32,613 bases of DNA from Ktedonobacteraceae bacterium (lineage in GTDB: Bacteria; Chloroflexota; Ktedonobacteria; Ktedonobacterales; Ktedonobacteraceae), in NCBI GenBank assembly GCA_014896635.1, contig JADBKA010000021.1, positions 1 to 32,613 on the forward strand, written 5' to 3'. Shown here piece after piece: positions 15,601 through 23,492 of this stretch. The translations under genes and the position numbers were made by a program. Positions within the stretch are counted from its first letter, which is position 1, and each line of letters opens with the position of its first letter. Under the pieces are notes generated by a model. It did no database searches and had not been told where the DNA came from. It saw nothing but the letters and a program-made list of their open reading frames with translations.

Positions 15601-17058
15601 ATGCGAACACTGCGGCAGCTCAATGCGCTGGACCAGCGAAGCTTTACAGAGGCACTGTCATCTTTATTTGAAGGACCACCCTGGATTGTGGCTCAGGCCT
15701 GGCAGGCTCGTCCCTTTAGTAGTCTGGAGCATCTTCACCGGGTGCTATGCGAGGTGATGTACAACGCTCCACGTGAGCAGCAGATAGCCCTGCTGAACGC
15801 GCATCCCGATCTTGTCGGGCGCGCTGCCCTGGCCGGCACTCTCTCGCCGCAGTCAACGGGGGAACAGGCGGCAGCCGGCCTGAATCGCCTGTCACAGGAA
15901 GAGATCGCCACTTTTCAGCGCCTGAACCGCGCTTACCGCGAGAAATTCGGCTTCCCGTTCGTTATTTGCGCCCGTGAGAATAAAAAAGCCAGCATCCTGG
16001 CTGGCTTCTCCACCCGCCTCAACCATACCTGCGAGCAGGAAATTTCCATCGCGCTTGCCGAAGTCGCTAAAATCTGCGCTTTGCGCCTGCATGATATCGT
16101 CACTGAGGAGGAAAATTTGAGCACAGACTATTCCTATACGATCAGCTATGGCAAACTACATGTTCCGCTTTATCGTGTCTATGCCCGGCCTCTGACCGGC
16201 ATAACGCCCATTTCTGAATCGTCTTTCACGGGCCGCGACAATACGCTGCTGGCCCTGGAAGTCGATATGGAAGTGCTCGGCAGCAACTTTCTCCCCGCCT
16301 ATACTCAGGGCGATAACTCGCCGGTGATCGCCACTGATAGCATGAAAAACTTTATTTTGCGCCATGCACTCGCTTTTGATGGCTCTACGCTTGAAAGCTT
16401 TCTCGACTCGCTTGGTCGCTCGTTCATGAGCACCTATCCCATCGTCGAAGGACTGATTCTGACCGCACGTGAACTGCCATTCGAGGCTGTTCAGGTGCCA
16501 GCAAACGGTGCTTTTGGCGCGAGTAACGTGCTGTTCAAGCGTTCAAACAACGATTTTGCAGTAGCCGAGTTACGTTTTGAGCGTGCTGGTGACGATATTC
16601 GGCTCACCACACATTGCAGCGGGCGTGTCGGCTTGCAACTGCTGAAAGTCACCGGGAGCGCGTTCACGCAGTTTGTGCGCGATGCGTATACCACGTTGCC
16701 GGAGCGCCGTGATCGTCCTCTCTATATTTATCTTGATCTGCACTGGAAATATCTTAACGATGCCGATATGCTCGATCATTCGCTAAGTCGCTATGTGCCT
16801 TCTGAGCAGGTACGTGACCTGGTACAGGCGACGTTCCATGAGTTTGTCAGCGAATCGATTCAGCAGCTTGTTCACGAGATGGGGACGCGCCTGCTCGCGC
16901 GCTTCCCGCAACTGGCAGAAGTTTCGTTCGCGGCGCAGAATCGTACCCGTGATCCCGTTGCTGAATCTGCGACGGATGAAAAGATCAAGGTCTACAGTGA
17001 TCCTTTTCCCGCTTATGGGCAGATCAAGCTGACGATAGGCCGGAGAACGGAGGAATGA
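15601..17058 (+). CDS. pucL: Fused OHCU decarboxylase / urate oxidase
   Basis: This 485-residue bifunctional enzyme matches the layout and length of Bacillus subtilis PucL. Residues ~1-165 are the OHCU decarboxylase (UraD) domain, with the catalytic-His segment NAHPDLVGRAA and the FPFVICAR stretch. Residues ~172-485 are urate oxidase: SYGKLHVPLYRV, ATDSMKNFILRHAL (the conserved catalytic Thr/Lys region), and FEAVQVPANGAF. Uricase converts urate to 5-hydroxyisourate; after HIU hydrolase, UraD turns OHCU into S-allantoin. Having both ends of the route in one chain bypasses slow spontaneous, non-stereospecific steps. A strong GAGGAGG lies 12 bases before the ATG at 15601, preferred over TTG 15535. 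The stop codon overlaps the next gene's first ATG, indicating translational coupling. Confidence 0.95.
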   Translation: MRTLRQLNALDQRSFTEALSSLFEGPPWIVAQAWQARPFSSLEHLHRVLCEVMYNAPREQQIALLNAHPDLVGRAALAGTLSPQSTGEQAAAGLNRLSQEEIATFQRLNRAYREKFGFPFVICARENKKASILAGFSTRLNHTCEQEISIALAEVAKICALRLHDIVTEEENLSTDYSYTISYGKLHVPLYRVYARPLTGITPISESSFTGRDNTLLALEVDMEVLGSNFLPAYTQGDNSPVIATDSMKNFILRHALAFDGSTLESFLDSLGRSFMSTYPIVEGLILTARELPFEAVQVPANGAFGASNVLFKRSNNDFAVAELRFERAGDDIRLTTHCSGRVGLQLLKVTGSAFTQFVRDAYTTLPERRDRPLYIYLDLHWKYLNDADMLDHSLSRYVPSEQVRDLVQATFHEFVSESIQQLVHEMGTRLLARFPQLAEVSFAAQNRTRDPVAESATDEKIKVYSDPFPAYGQIKLTIGRRTEE

Positions 17059-17417
17059 TGGCGGGACGTCTTACCACACATGTGCTGGACGTGGCTCAGG
17101 GCCAGCCCGCCGCTGGCGTTGCTATCGAACTCTGGCGCATTGCGCGTTCAGGTGAGCGCACGCTGCTCAGGCAGGTGCGGACCAATACCGACGGGCGTAC
17201 AGATGCGCCTCTACTGGCTGATGCGGCGCTGGAAGCAGGTTCTTACGAGCTGGTTTTCGCTGTAGGTGACTACTTCGCGGCTCAACCAGTCGTTACGGCA
17301 TCTCCGCCTTTTCTGGACCGTGTTCCTGTCCGTTTTACCATTGCCGATCCTGGCGCTCACTATCATGTGCCACTGCTGGTCTCGCCCTGGTCCTATACTA
17401 CATATCGAGGAAGTTAA
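17058..17417 (+). CDS. pucM: 5-hydroxyisourate hydrolase (transthyretin-like)
   Basis: This 119-residue protein converts 5-hydroxyisourate to OHCU, the step between the two activities of the upstream PucL fusion. It has the family signatures LTTHVLD near the N-terminus (catalytic His), NTDGR (catalytic Arg), HYHVPLLVSPWSYTTYRGS (catalytic His region and the diagnostic C-terminal YRGS tetrapeptide). Two ATGs are possible: 17055 overlaps the pucL stop, but the GGAGGA at 17049-17054 is directly adjacent to it, so the second ATG at 17058 has better spacing. It also still overlaps the last base of pucL. The gene order pucL-pucM indicates one operon. Confidence 0.95.
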   Translation: MAGRLTTHVLDVAQGQPAAGVAIELWRIARSGERTLLRQVRTNTDGRTDAPLLADAALEAGSYELVFAVGDYFAAQPVVTASPPFLDRVPVRFTIADPGAHYHVPLLVSPWSYTTYRGS

Positions 17418-17425
17418 TAGCGCGT

Positions 17426-18670
17426 ATGAGTAGAGATTTTGCGATACTCGCTCAGACTATTCTGGAACGCTGTGAAGTGCTGGCCCGCTACAGCGAAGAA
17501 GCGGGCCGCCTCACACGGCGTTTTGCCACGCCGCCTATGAAGCAGGCGAACGCAACGGTGGCTACGTGGATGCAGGCCGCCGGTATGACAGTCTGGCAGG
17601 ACAATATCGGCAATCTGGTAGGACGCTACGAGGCGAATCGCAGCGGCGCACGCACGCTGCTGCTCGGTTCCCATCTTGACACGGTACGCGATGCCGGCAA
17701 GTATGATGGTCCGCTTGGCGTACTTATCGCGCTGGCCTGTGTAGAGCGTCTGCATGCAGCTCAGGAACGTCTGCCTTTTGCCCTGGAACTCTACGCCTTT
17801 GCTGACGAGGAGGGCCTGCGCTATCACACCGCCTATCTTGGCAGCAGCGTCGTTGCCGGTACATTCGATCCTCGCTTATTGAGCAGGACTGATGCTAATG
17901 GGATCACGATGGCCGAAGCCATTCGCGCTTTCGGCGGCGATCCCACTGCGCTTCAGGCCGGTAAAAGAAAACCTGACGACCTGCTAGGCTACTGTGAGGT
18001 TCATATCGAGCAGGGACCGGTACTTGAATCGCTAGATCTTCCCGTTGGCGTTGTCTCGTCTATCACCGGGTCCAATCGCTTTTCTGTCACCTTTAAAGGC
18101 GAAGCCGGCCATGCCGGGACGGTACCGATGCGCATGCGGCACGATGCACTCTGTGCTGCTGCCGAGTTTATTCTCGCCGTCGAACAACAGGCGCGCGCCG
18201 TACCGAATCTTGTAGCGACTGTAGGCCAGCTCGACCTGTACCCCGGCGCAAGTAATGTTATTCCTGGTCAGGTCACGCTCAGTCTTGATGTACGTCATCA
18301 ATATGATGCTACACGCGAACGAGCGTGTGCAGAACTGCGCGAGCGGGTCTTTCGCATTGCTGGGGAGCGCCGCGTAGTTGTCGAATGGCAGGAGGTACAG
18401 GAACATGCCAGTGTGCTCTGTTCACCGGCTCTTGTGCAGCCGCTCTCTCAGGCCGTTGAGCGCCTGGGCTATCCCCTGCATCTGCTGCCAAGTGGCGCCG
18501 GGCATGATGGGGTGATGCTCTCCACGTTGACCGATATCGCCATGCTTTTTGTACGCTGTAAGGGGGGTGTCAGTCACCATCCTGCCGAGTCGGTGACGCG
18601 GGAAGATGTCGCGGTCGCGCTTCACGTCATAGATCAATTTGTGCATGTGCTTGCAGAAGCACAGAAATAG
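17426..18670 (+). CDS. allC: Allantoate amidohydrolase (M20 family)
   Basis: This 414-residue protein belongs to the M20 metallopeptidase-like hydantoinase/carbamoylase family. The two-metal site is visible: LGSHLDTV (His), YDGPLG (bridging Asp), FADEEG (Glu), CEVHIEQGPVLE (His), and GGVSHHP near the C-terminus (His). SGAGHDG is also conserved. The middle ~110 residues form the dimerisation lid (SNRFSVTFKGEAGHAGTVPM). Allantoate amidohydrolase, N-carbamoyl-amino-acid hydrolase and ureidoglycolate amidohydrolase look alike in this family. The neighbours, especially allantoinase directly downstream, favour allantoate to ureidoglycine plus ammonia. It starts 8 bases after pucM; the nearest GAGG is 15 bases before the ATG, so translation may partly rely on coupling. 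Confidence 0.88.
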   Translation: MSRDFAILAQTILERCEVLARYSEEAGRLTRRFATPPMKQANATVATWMQAAGMTVWQDNIGNLVGRYEANRSGARTLLLGSHLDTVRDAGKYDGPLGVLIALACVERLHAAQERLPFALELYAFADEEGLRYHTAYLGSSVVAGTFDPRLLSRTDANGITMAEAIRAFGGDPTALQAGKRKPDDLLGYCEVHIEQGPVLESLDLPVGVVSSITGSNRFSVTFKGEAGHAGTVPMRMRHDALCAAAEFILAVEQQARAVPNLVATVGQLDLYPGASNVIPGQVTLSLDVRHQYDATRERACAELRERVFRIAGERRVVVEWQEVQEHASVLCSPALVQPLSQAVERLGYPLHLLPSGAGHDGVMLSTLTDIAMLFVRCKGGVSHHPAESVTREDVAVALHVIDQFVHVLAEAQK

Positions 18671-18678
18671 GAGCCGCT

Positions 18679-20049
18679 ATGAGCCAGTATGATTTGTTGA
18701 TTCGCAAGGGCCACATTGTGACGCCGACAGAAATCGCTCAGGCTGACATTGCCGTCGCTGATGGGCGGATCGTTGCCCTTGCGGCTGAACTGGAAGGTAC
18801 TGCCGGAGAGGAGATTGATGCCAGCGGGCTGTATGTTTTCCCCGGTGTCATTGACGCCCATGTTCACTGCAACGAGCCTGGCCGCAGCGACTGGGAGGGC
18901 TTTACAACTGCCACGCGCGCTCTGGCAGCAGGGGGCGCAACACTCTTTTTCGATATGCCGCTCAACGCTCAGCCACCCACTATCGACGCTGCCGGCTTCG
19001 ATCTGAAACGTGCTGCCGCCGAGCAATCATCACTGGTCGATTTTGCCTTCTGGGGTGGCCTCGTTCCCGGCAACCTGGCTCATCTCGATGAACTGGCTGA
19101 GCGTGGTGTTGTCGGTTTCAAAGCCTTTATGGCAGGCAGTGGTGTGGATGATTTCCCGGCTGTCGATGATCTCACGCTCTATGAGGGCATGCAACGTGCG
19201 GCGCGGCTCAAAAAGATCGTTGCCGTGCATGCTGAAAACGAGCAGATTACGCGCGAACTGGCCCGCCGCGCACTGGCGCAGGGCCGTAGCGGTGTGCGTG
19301 CCTACCTCACCTCACGACCAGTTGTTGCCGAACTTGAGGCAATTGAACGTGCAATTATCTTCGCCGGCGAAACGGGTTGTTCGCTGCACATTGTGCATGT
19401 CAGTAGTGGGCGCGGCGTGGCGCTTGTCGCTGCTGCGCGTGCCAGGGGAGTTGATGTGAGTTGCGAGACCTGTCCCCACTATCTTGTACTGACCGAAGAA
19501 GATGCAGAGATGCTCGGTGCCATCGCCAAGTGCGCCCCTCCGCTGCGCTCTGCGGCAGAACAGGAGGCGCTCTGGCAGCATATGCTCGTCGGTAATGTGA
19601 CGTTCATTGCCTCTGATCATTCCCCGGCGCCCGCCAGCATGAAGACAGACCCGAACTTTTTCCAGGTCTGGGGAGGAATCTCCGGCTGCCAGTCGCTGCT
19701 TCCGTTGCTGTTGACCGAAGGCTATTACCGGCGACACTTTCCTCTTTCCGCTATTGTTGCTCTTACTTCAAAACGTGCTGCTCACCGCTTCAAGCTCCCG
19801 TCCCATAAAGGCCACCTTGCTACCGGCTGTGATGCCGACCTTGCACTTGTGGATCTCCAGCATAGCTCGACGCTTCAGGCCGGTGATCTCTTCTATCGCC
19901 ATCCTCACAGTCCCTATACGGGCAGAACGCTGCAAGGCCGCGTTGTCAGAACGCTGGTACGCGGTATCACCGTATTTCGAGATGGGAAGGTGGTGTCGGG
20001 GCCGGTGGGGCGGCTGGTCAGGTTGCCTGCTGAGCATAGAGGTGTATAA
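18679..20049 (+). CDS. allB: Allantoinase
   Basis: This 456-residue cyclic amidohydrolase hydrolyses S-allantoin to allantoate. Metal-binding motifs in order: DAHVHCNEPGR (two His), GFKAFMAG (the Lys that becomes carboxylated), VAVHAEN (His), LHIVHVSSG (His) and ASDHSPAP (Asp). CNEPGR and SDHSPAP distinguish allantoinase from dihydroorotase and dihydropyrimidinase. The length is typical. AGGAG overlaps the allC stop codon and sits five bases before the ATG, so it is co-translated with allC. It completes the urate-to-allantoate part of the pathway with pucL and pucM. Confidence 0.94.
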   Translation: MSQYDLLIRKGHIVTPTEIAQADIAVADGRIVALAAELEGTAGEEIDASGLYVFPGVIDAHVHCNEPGRSDWEGFTTATRALAAGGATLFFDMPLNAQPPTIDAAGFDLKRAAAEQSSLVDFAFWGGLVPGNLAHLDELAERGVVGFKAFMAGSGVDDFPAVDDLTLYEGMQRAARLKKIVAVHAENEQITRELARRALAQGRSGVRAYLTSRPVVAELEAIERAIIFAGETGCSLHIVHVSSGRGVALVAAARARGVDVSCETCPHYLVLTEEDAEMLGAIAKCAPPLRSAAEQEALWQHMLVGNVTFIASDHSPAPASMKTDPNFFQVWGGISGCQSLLPLLLTEGYYRRHFPLSAIVALTSKRAAHRFKLPSHKGHLATGCDADLALVDLQHSSTLQAGDLFYRHPHSPYTGRTLQGRVVRTLVRGITVFRDGKVVSGPVGRLVRLPAEHRGV

Positions 20050-20084
20050 AAGCTCTCAGATAACAGGTGCGCAAAGCCGTCAAC

Positions 20085-20103
20085 TATGTTATACTAAGGT
20101 TCT
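20085..20103 (+). promoter_or_regulatory. Extended -10 promoter of ilvD
   Basis: TGTTATACT (20087-20095) is a TGn-extended -10 with hexamer TATACT. There is no good -35, which extended -10 promoters do not need. Transcription would start near 20102, immediately before the structured leader. Confidence 0.5.
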
Positions 20104-20302
20104 ACTGGTGTCTTTCTGGCGGAAAGAATAACGCATCTGGATAAGCAGGTTCCCTGAAGGTACTGTTTTCCTCCCGGTGTGAGTGTACAAGCATCGCATC
20201 TTTCCCTCAAAAAGACACCAGCAGGAATACATAACGATTCTGTTCCTGTCGATAAAAAAGCGGGCAAGGAAATGGAGAGGCCCGTCATCCTAAGGAGGCG
20301 CG
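20102..20302 (+). ncRNA. Structured ilvD leader RNA (possible riboswitch/attenuator)
   Basis: CTGGTGTCTTT (20105-20115) pairs perfectly with AAAGACACCAG (20211-20221) across 95 bases, and just inside it GGAAAG (20121-20126) pairs with CTTTCC (20200-20205). These nested helices enclose a ~75-nt core. Downstream are two further hairpins: CAGGAA/TTCCTG (20222-20248) and CGGGC/GCCCG (20261-20284), the latter ending a few bases before the AAGGAGG ribosome-binding site. The core also contains CCTCC (20168-20172), complementary to that site. The layout resembles an aptamer plus expression platform. I do not recognise a known class; no T-box antiterminator motif was seen. Confidence 0.5.
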
Positions 20303-21985
20303 ATGCGTTCAGATCTGATCAAGCTGGGCTTCGAGCGCGCTCCTCACCGGGGGCTGCTGCGTGCTACCGGTGTCGTGGGCGAGAACGATTTCAAGAAGCC
20401 ATTTATTGCCGTCTGTAATTCGTACGTGGATATTATTCCCGGCCATGTGCATTTGCAAGCCTTTGGCAAGCTCGTCAAGGAAGCGATCCGCGCTGCCGGC
20501 GGTGTGCCTTTTGAGTTTAATACCATCGGTGTTGATGATGGGATTGCGATGGGCCACATCGGCATGAAGTATTCGTTGCCGAGCCGTGAGTTGATTGCCG
20601 ATAGTGTGGAGACGATGATCGAGGCGCATCGCTTCGATGGGATGGTCTGCATTCCTAACTGCGATAAGATTGTCCCTGGCATGCTGATGGCGGCAATGCG
20701 CCTGGACATTCCCACAATCTTTGTCAGTGGTGGCCCGATGGCGGCTGGTAAGCTGGCCGATGGTCGCAGTGTGGACCTTATCAGTATTTTCGAGGGTGTG
20801 GGGGCCTACCAGGCGGGCAAGATTGATGATCGCCAACTGCTCGAACTGGAGCAGAGCGCCTGCCCGGCCTGCGGTTCATGCTCCGGTATGTTTACTGCCA
20901 ACTCGATGAACTGCCTGATGGAGGCGCTTGGCCTGGCATTGCCGGGCAATGGGTCGCGCCTGGCGACTTCAGAGGAGCGTAAAGAACTGGTGCGCGAGGC
21001 CGGGCGTATGATCATCAAGCTGATCGAGGCGAATCTGACGCCGCGCAAGATCGTCAATGTCGAAAGCATTGACAATGCGTTTGCGCTAGATATGGCAATG
21101 GGTGGCTCGACCAATACAGTGCTACACACGCTGGCGATTGCCAGCGAGGCCGGTATCGACTACTCGCTCGAACGAATCAATCAGGTCGCTGAACGCACGC
21201 CGCACCTGTGCAAGGTCAGTCCAGCCGGTAACTGGCACATGGAGGATGTGGACCGCGCGGGCGGTATCAGTGCCATTCTCAAGGAACTTTCGCGCAAACC
21301 CGGTACGCTCAATCTGGAGCGTCCAACGGTTACGCTCAAAACGCTCGGCGAGAACATTGCCGAAGCTGAGGTCAAAGATCACGAGGTGATTCACCCGCTG
21401 GAGAATCCACACAGTGAGCGCGGAGGTCTGGCCGTGCTCTTCGGCAACCTGGCGCCCGATGGAGCTGTGGTGAAAGTGGGAGCCGTTGCACCTTCGATGA
21501 TGAAACATACGGGACCGGCGCGCATTTACAATTCGCAGGAAGAAGCCTGTGCCGGTATCCTGAACGGCGAGGTGCAGCCCGGCGAGGTAGTGGTCATTCG
21601 CTATGAGGGGCCGCGTGGCGGTCCGGGCATGCAGGAGATGCTGGCGCCTACAGCGAACATCATCGGCATGGGACTTGGGGAAAAAGTTGCGCTGGTCACC
21701 GATGGCCGCTTCTCCGGTGGCACGCGCGGCGCCTGCATCGGTCATGTCTCGCCAGAGGCGGCGGCAGGCGGTCCCATCGCGGCGCTGGTGGATGGAGATA
21801 TCATCCATATTGATCTGCTTGAGCGACGCCTCGCTGTGCAGTTGACGCCCGAACAGATCGAGCAGCGCCTGCAAGAGGTCAAACCCGTCAGGGGGCGGGT
21901 GAAGGGTTCCTGGCTGCGCCGCTATGCCTCGCTGGTTACTTCGGCGAACACCGGCGCTGTGCTGGCGACTCCTGAAGACATCTGA
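20303..21985 (+). CDS. ilvD: Dihydroxy-acid dehydratase
   Basis: This 560-residue enzyme converts 2,3-dihydroxy-isovalerate or -methylvalerate to the 2-oxo acids in valine, isoleucine and leucine synthesis. Conserved pieces: [37 protein letters not shown] (Fe-S Cys120 and the Mg-binding, carbamylated Lys122), [19 protein letters not shown] (Cys193), and [12 protein letters not shown] near the C-terminus. The early motif reads IIPGHVHL instead of the PCN found in [2Fe-2S] DHADs, which points to the oxygen-sensitive [4Fe-4S] type of E. coli and B. subtilis. TAAGGAGG precedes the ATG. It lies in the middle of a purine-degradation cluster but has its own promoter, leader and terminator, so it is probably an independent unit. 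Confidence 0.96.
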   Translation: MRSDLIKLGFERAPHRGLLRATGVVGENDFKKPFIAVCNSYVDIIPGHVHLQAFGKLVKEAIRAAGGVPFEFNTIGVDDGIAMGHIGMKYSLPSRELIADSVETMIEAHRFDGMVCIPNCDKIVPGMLMAAMRLDIPTIFVSGGPMAAGKLADGRSVDLISIFEGVGAYQAGKIDDRQLLELEQSACPACGSCSGMFTANSMNCLMEALGLALPGNGSRLATSEERKELVREAGRMIIKLIEANLTPRKIVNVESIDNAFALDMAMGGSTNTVLHTLAIASEAGIDYSLERINQVAERTPHLCKVSPAGNWHMEDVDRAGGISAILKELSRKPGTLNLERPTVTLKTLGENIAEAEVKDHEVIHPLENPHSERGGLAVLFGNLAPDGAVVKVGAVAPSMMKHTGPARIYNSQEEACAGILNGEVQPGEVVVIRYEGPRGGPGMQEMLAPTANIIGMGLGEKVALVTDGRFSGGTRGACIGHVSPEAAAGGPIAALVDGDIIHIDLLERRLAVQLTPEQIEQRLQEVKPVRGRVKGSWLRRYASLVTSANTGAVLATPEDI

Positions 21986-21996
21986 TCTCTTTTAAG

Positions 21997-22040
21997 GTTC
22001 ACACGAATGGGGGAGGTCTCCTCATTCGTGTGAACTTTTT
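21997..22040 (+). terminator. Intrinsic terminator of ilvD
   Basis: GTTCACACGAATG (21997-22009) and CATTCGTGTGAAC (22023-22035) form a perfect 13-bp stem, extended inside by GGAG/CTCC, followed directly by TTTTT. It lies 11 bases after the ilvD stop codon and separates ilvD from the xanthine dehydrogenase genes. Confidence 0.93.
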
Positions 22041-22091
22041 AGGAATCTCCTTTCTCTTCCAAATAAAGAAAAAAAGGAAGCAGGTTGTGTT

Positions 22092-23492
22092 ATGTTATGG
22101 CAAACCTATTTTCAACCAACCAGCCTTGAAGAGGCGCTGGAACTCCTGCAACGGTTTGCCGGCCAGGCTCGCGTTGTTGCGGGCGGCACCGATGTTCTGG
22201 TAGAGCTGCAACGCGGCGTTCAACCGATCTCAACGTTGATCGATATTACCGCTCTGCACGATCTCAAGTATGTGCGCTACGATGATGGCATGCTCTTCCT
22301 CGGTGCGCTGGCAACACATAACGATGTGATCGCCTCACCGGCCTGTGTGCGCTTTGCGCTGCCGCTGGCCCAGGCCAGCCTGCAAGTTGGCGCGCCACAG
22401 ATCCGCACGCGCGCGACGGTAGCTGGCAATCTGATCACCGCTTCACCTGCTAATGACACGATTACGCCGCTGATGGCGCTGAATGCGCAGGTGGTGCTGA
22501 CGAGCTGCTCTGGCGAGCGCGTTGTACCGCTCCGGGATTTCTACCGGGGCGTGCGCCGTACCGTGCGCAGGCCCGACGAACTGCTGCGTGAAATTCGTGT
22601 TCCCGCTCTGACCGCTACTCAACGTGGTCTCTTCCTGAAACTTGGCCTCAGGCAGGCTCAGGCGATTGCTGTGGTCAACGTGGCTTTTGTGCTCTCTTTT
22701 GAGGATGAGAGTGTGAGTGAGGCGCGTATCACGCTTGGCAGCGTGGCTCCTACGATTATCCATGCGCGAGCTGCCGAGGTCTATCTCAAAGGAAAGGTGC
22801 TTACAGAAGATATCTGCCAGCAGGCCGGTCGGATGGCTGCTGAAGAAGCCTCACCCATCGACGATGTACGCGCCCCGGCAGCGTACAGACGCGCCACGCT
22901 TGCCAATCTCGTCTCCTATGGCCTGCAACGCCTGGCTGCCGGCGCTCAGGCTGAAGACTGGCCCCGGCACCCGGTCCTGCTCGAAACTGTCTCTCCCGCT
23001 CCATCGCCTGGCGGGCATGAGCACTTCGCCGGAACTATTCACACTACCATCAATGGCCACTCTTACACACTACCAGATGCGCAGCACAAATCCCTGCTTA
23101 ACATGCTGCGTGAGGATGCCGGATTGACGGGAACAAAAGAAGGCTGTGCCGAAGGTGAGTGCGGGGCCTGCACTGTCTGGCTAAACGGCCAGGCGGTGAT
23201 GTCCTGCCTGGTGCCGGCTGCCCAGGCCCACAACGCCGTCGTCACGACTATCGAAGGACTGGCGCAGGGCGACAAACTCCATCCGCTCCAGCAGGCGTTT
23301 ATCGACCATGCGGCTGTGCAGTGCGGCTATTGCATTCCCGGTATGCTCATGGCCGGCGCCAGGCTGTTGCAGGAACTTCCTCAGCCCGATAGTGAGCAAG
23401 TGCGCAATGCGCTCAGCGGCAATATCTGCCGCTGCACCGGCTACCGCAAGATTCTGGATGCCGTCCTACAGGCAGGGAGAGGTCAGGTATGA
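22092..23492 (+). CDS. Fused xanthine dehydrogenase FAD and [2Fe-2S] subunit
   Basis: The 466 residues combine two subunits that are normally separate (CoxM/XdhB-like and CoxS/XdhC-like). Residues ~1-290 are the FAD-binding domain: VVAGGTDVLVEL, TVAGNLITASPANDT, and LGSVAPTIIHARAAE. A ~25-residue linker follows. Residues ~310-466 are the iron-sulphur domain with eight cysteines for two [2Fe-2S] clusters: EGCAEGECGACT...MSC, then QCGYCIPG and ICRCTGY. The order FAD then Fe-S is the reverse of eukaryotic XDH and of XdhA in bacteria. It transfers electrons from the molybdenum subunit, encoded directly downstream with a 4-base overlap, to NAD+ or another acceptor. Xanthine as the substrate is inferred from the urate-degradation genes upstream. 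Confidence 0.9.
   Translation: MLWQTYFQPTSLEEALELLQRFAGQARVVAGGTDVLVELQRGVQPISTLIDITALHDLKYVRYDDGMLFLGALATHNDVIASPACVRFALPLAQASLQVGAPQIRTRATVAGNLITASPANDTITPLMALNAQVVLTSCSGERVVPLRDFYRGVRRTVRRPDELLREIRVPALTATQRGLFLKLGLRQAQAIAVVNVAFVLSFEDESVSEARITLGSVAPTIIHARAAEVYLKGKVLTEDICQQAGRMAAEEASPIDDVRAPAAYRRATLANLVSYGLQRLAAGAQAEDWPRHPVLLETVSPAPSPGGHEHFAGTIHTTINGHSYTLPDAQHKSLLNMLREDAGLTGTKEGCAEGECGACTVWLNGQAVMSCLVPAAQAHNAVVTTIEGLAQGDKLHPLQQAFIDHAAVQCGYCIPGMLMAGARLLQELPQPDSEQVRNALSGNICRCTGYRKILDAVLQAGRGQV

Noticed and set aside
20061..20101. Resemblance to a c-di-GMP (GEMM) riboswitch core at GCGCAAAGCCG
   Set aside because: The partner GGCAAACC element and the conserved receptor helix are missing, and the stretch lies upstream of the likely transcription start.
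21122..21874. Long minus-strand reading frame over ilvD
   Set aside because: It is antisense to well-conserved ilvD codons and has no family resemblance; similar shadows occur opposite allB and the XDH genes.
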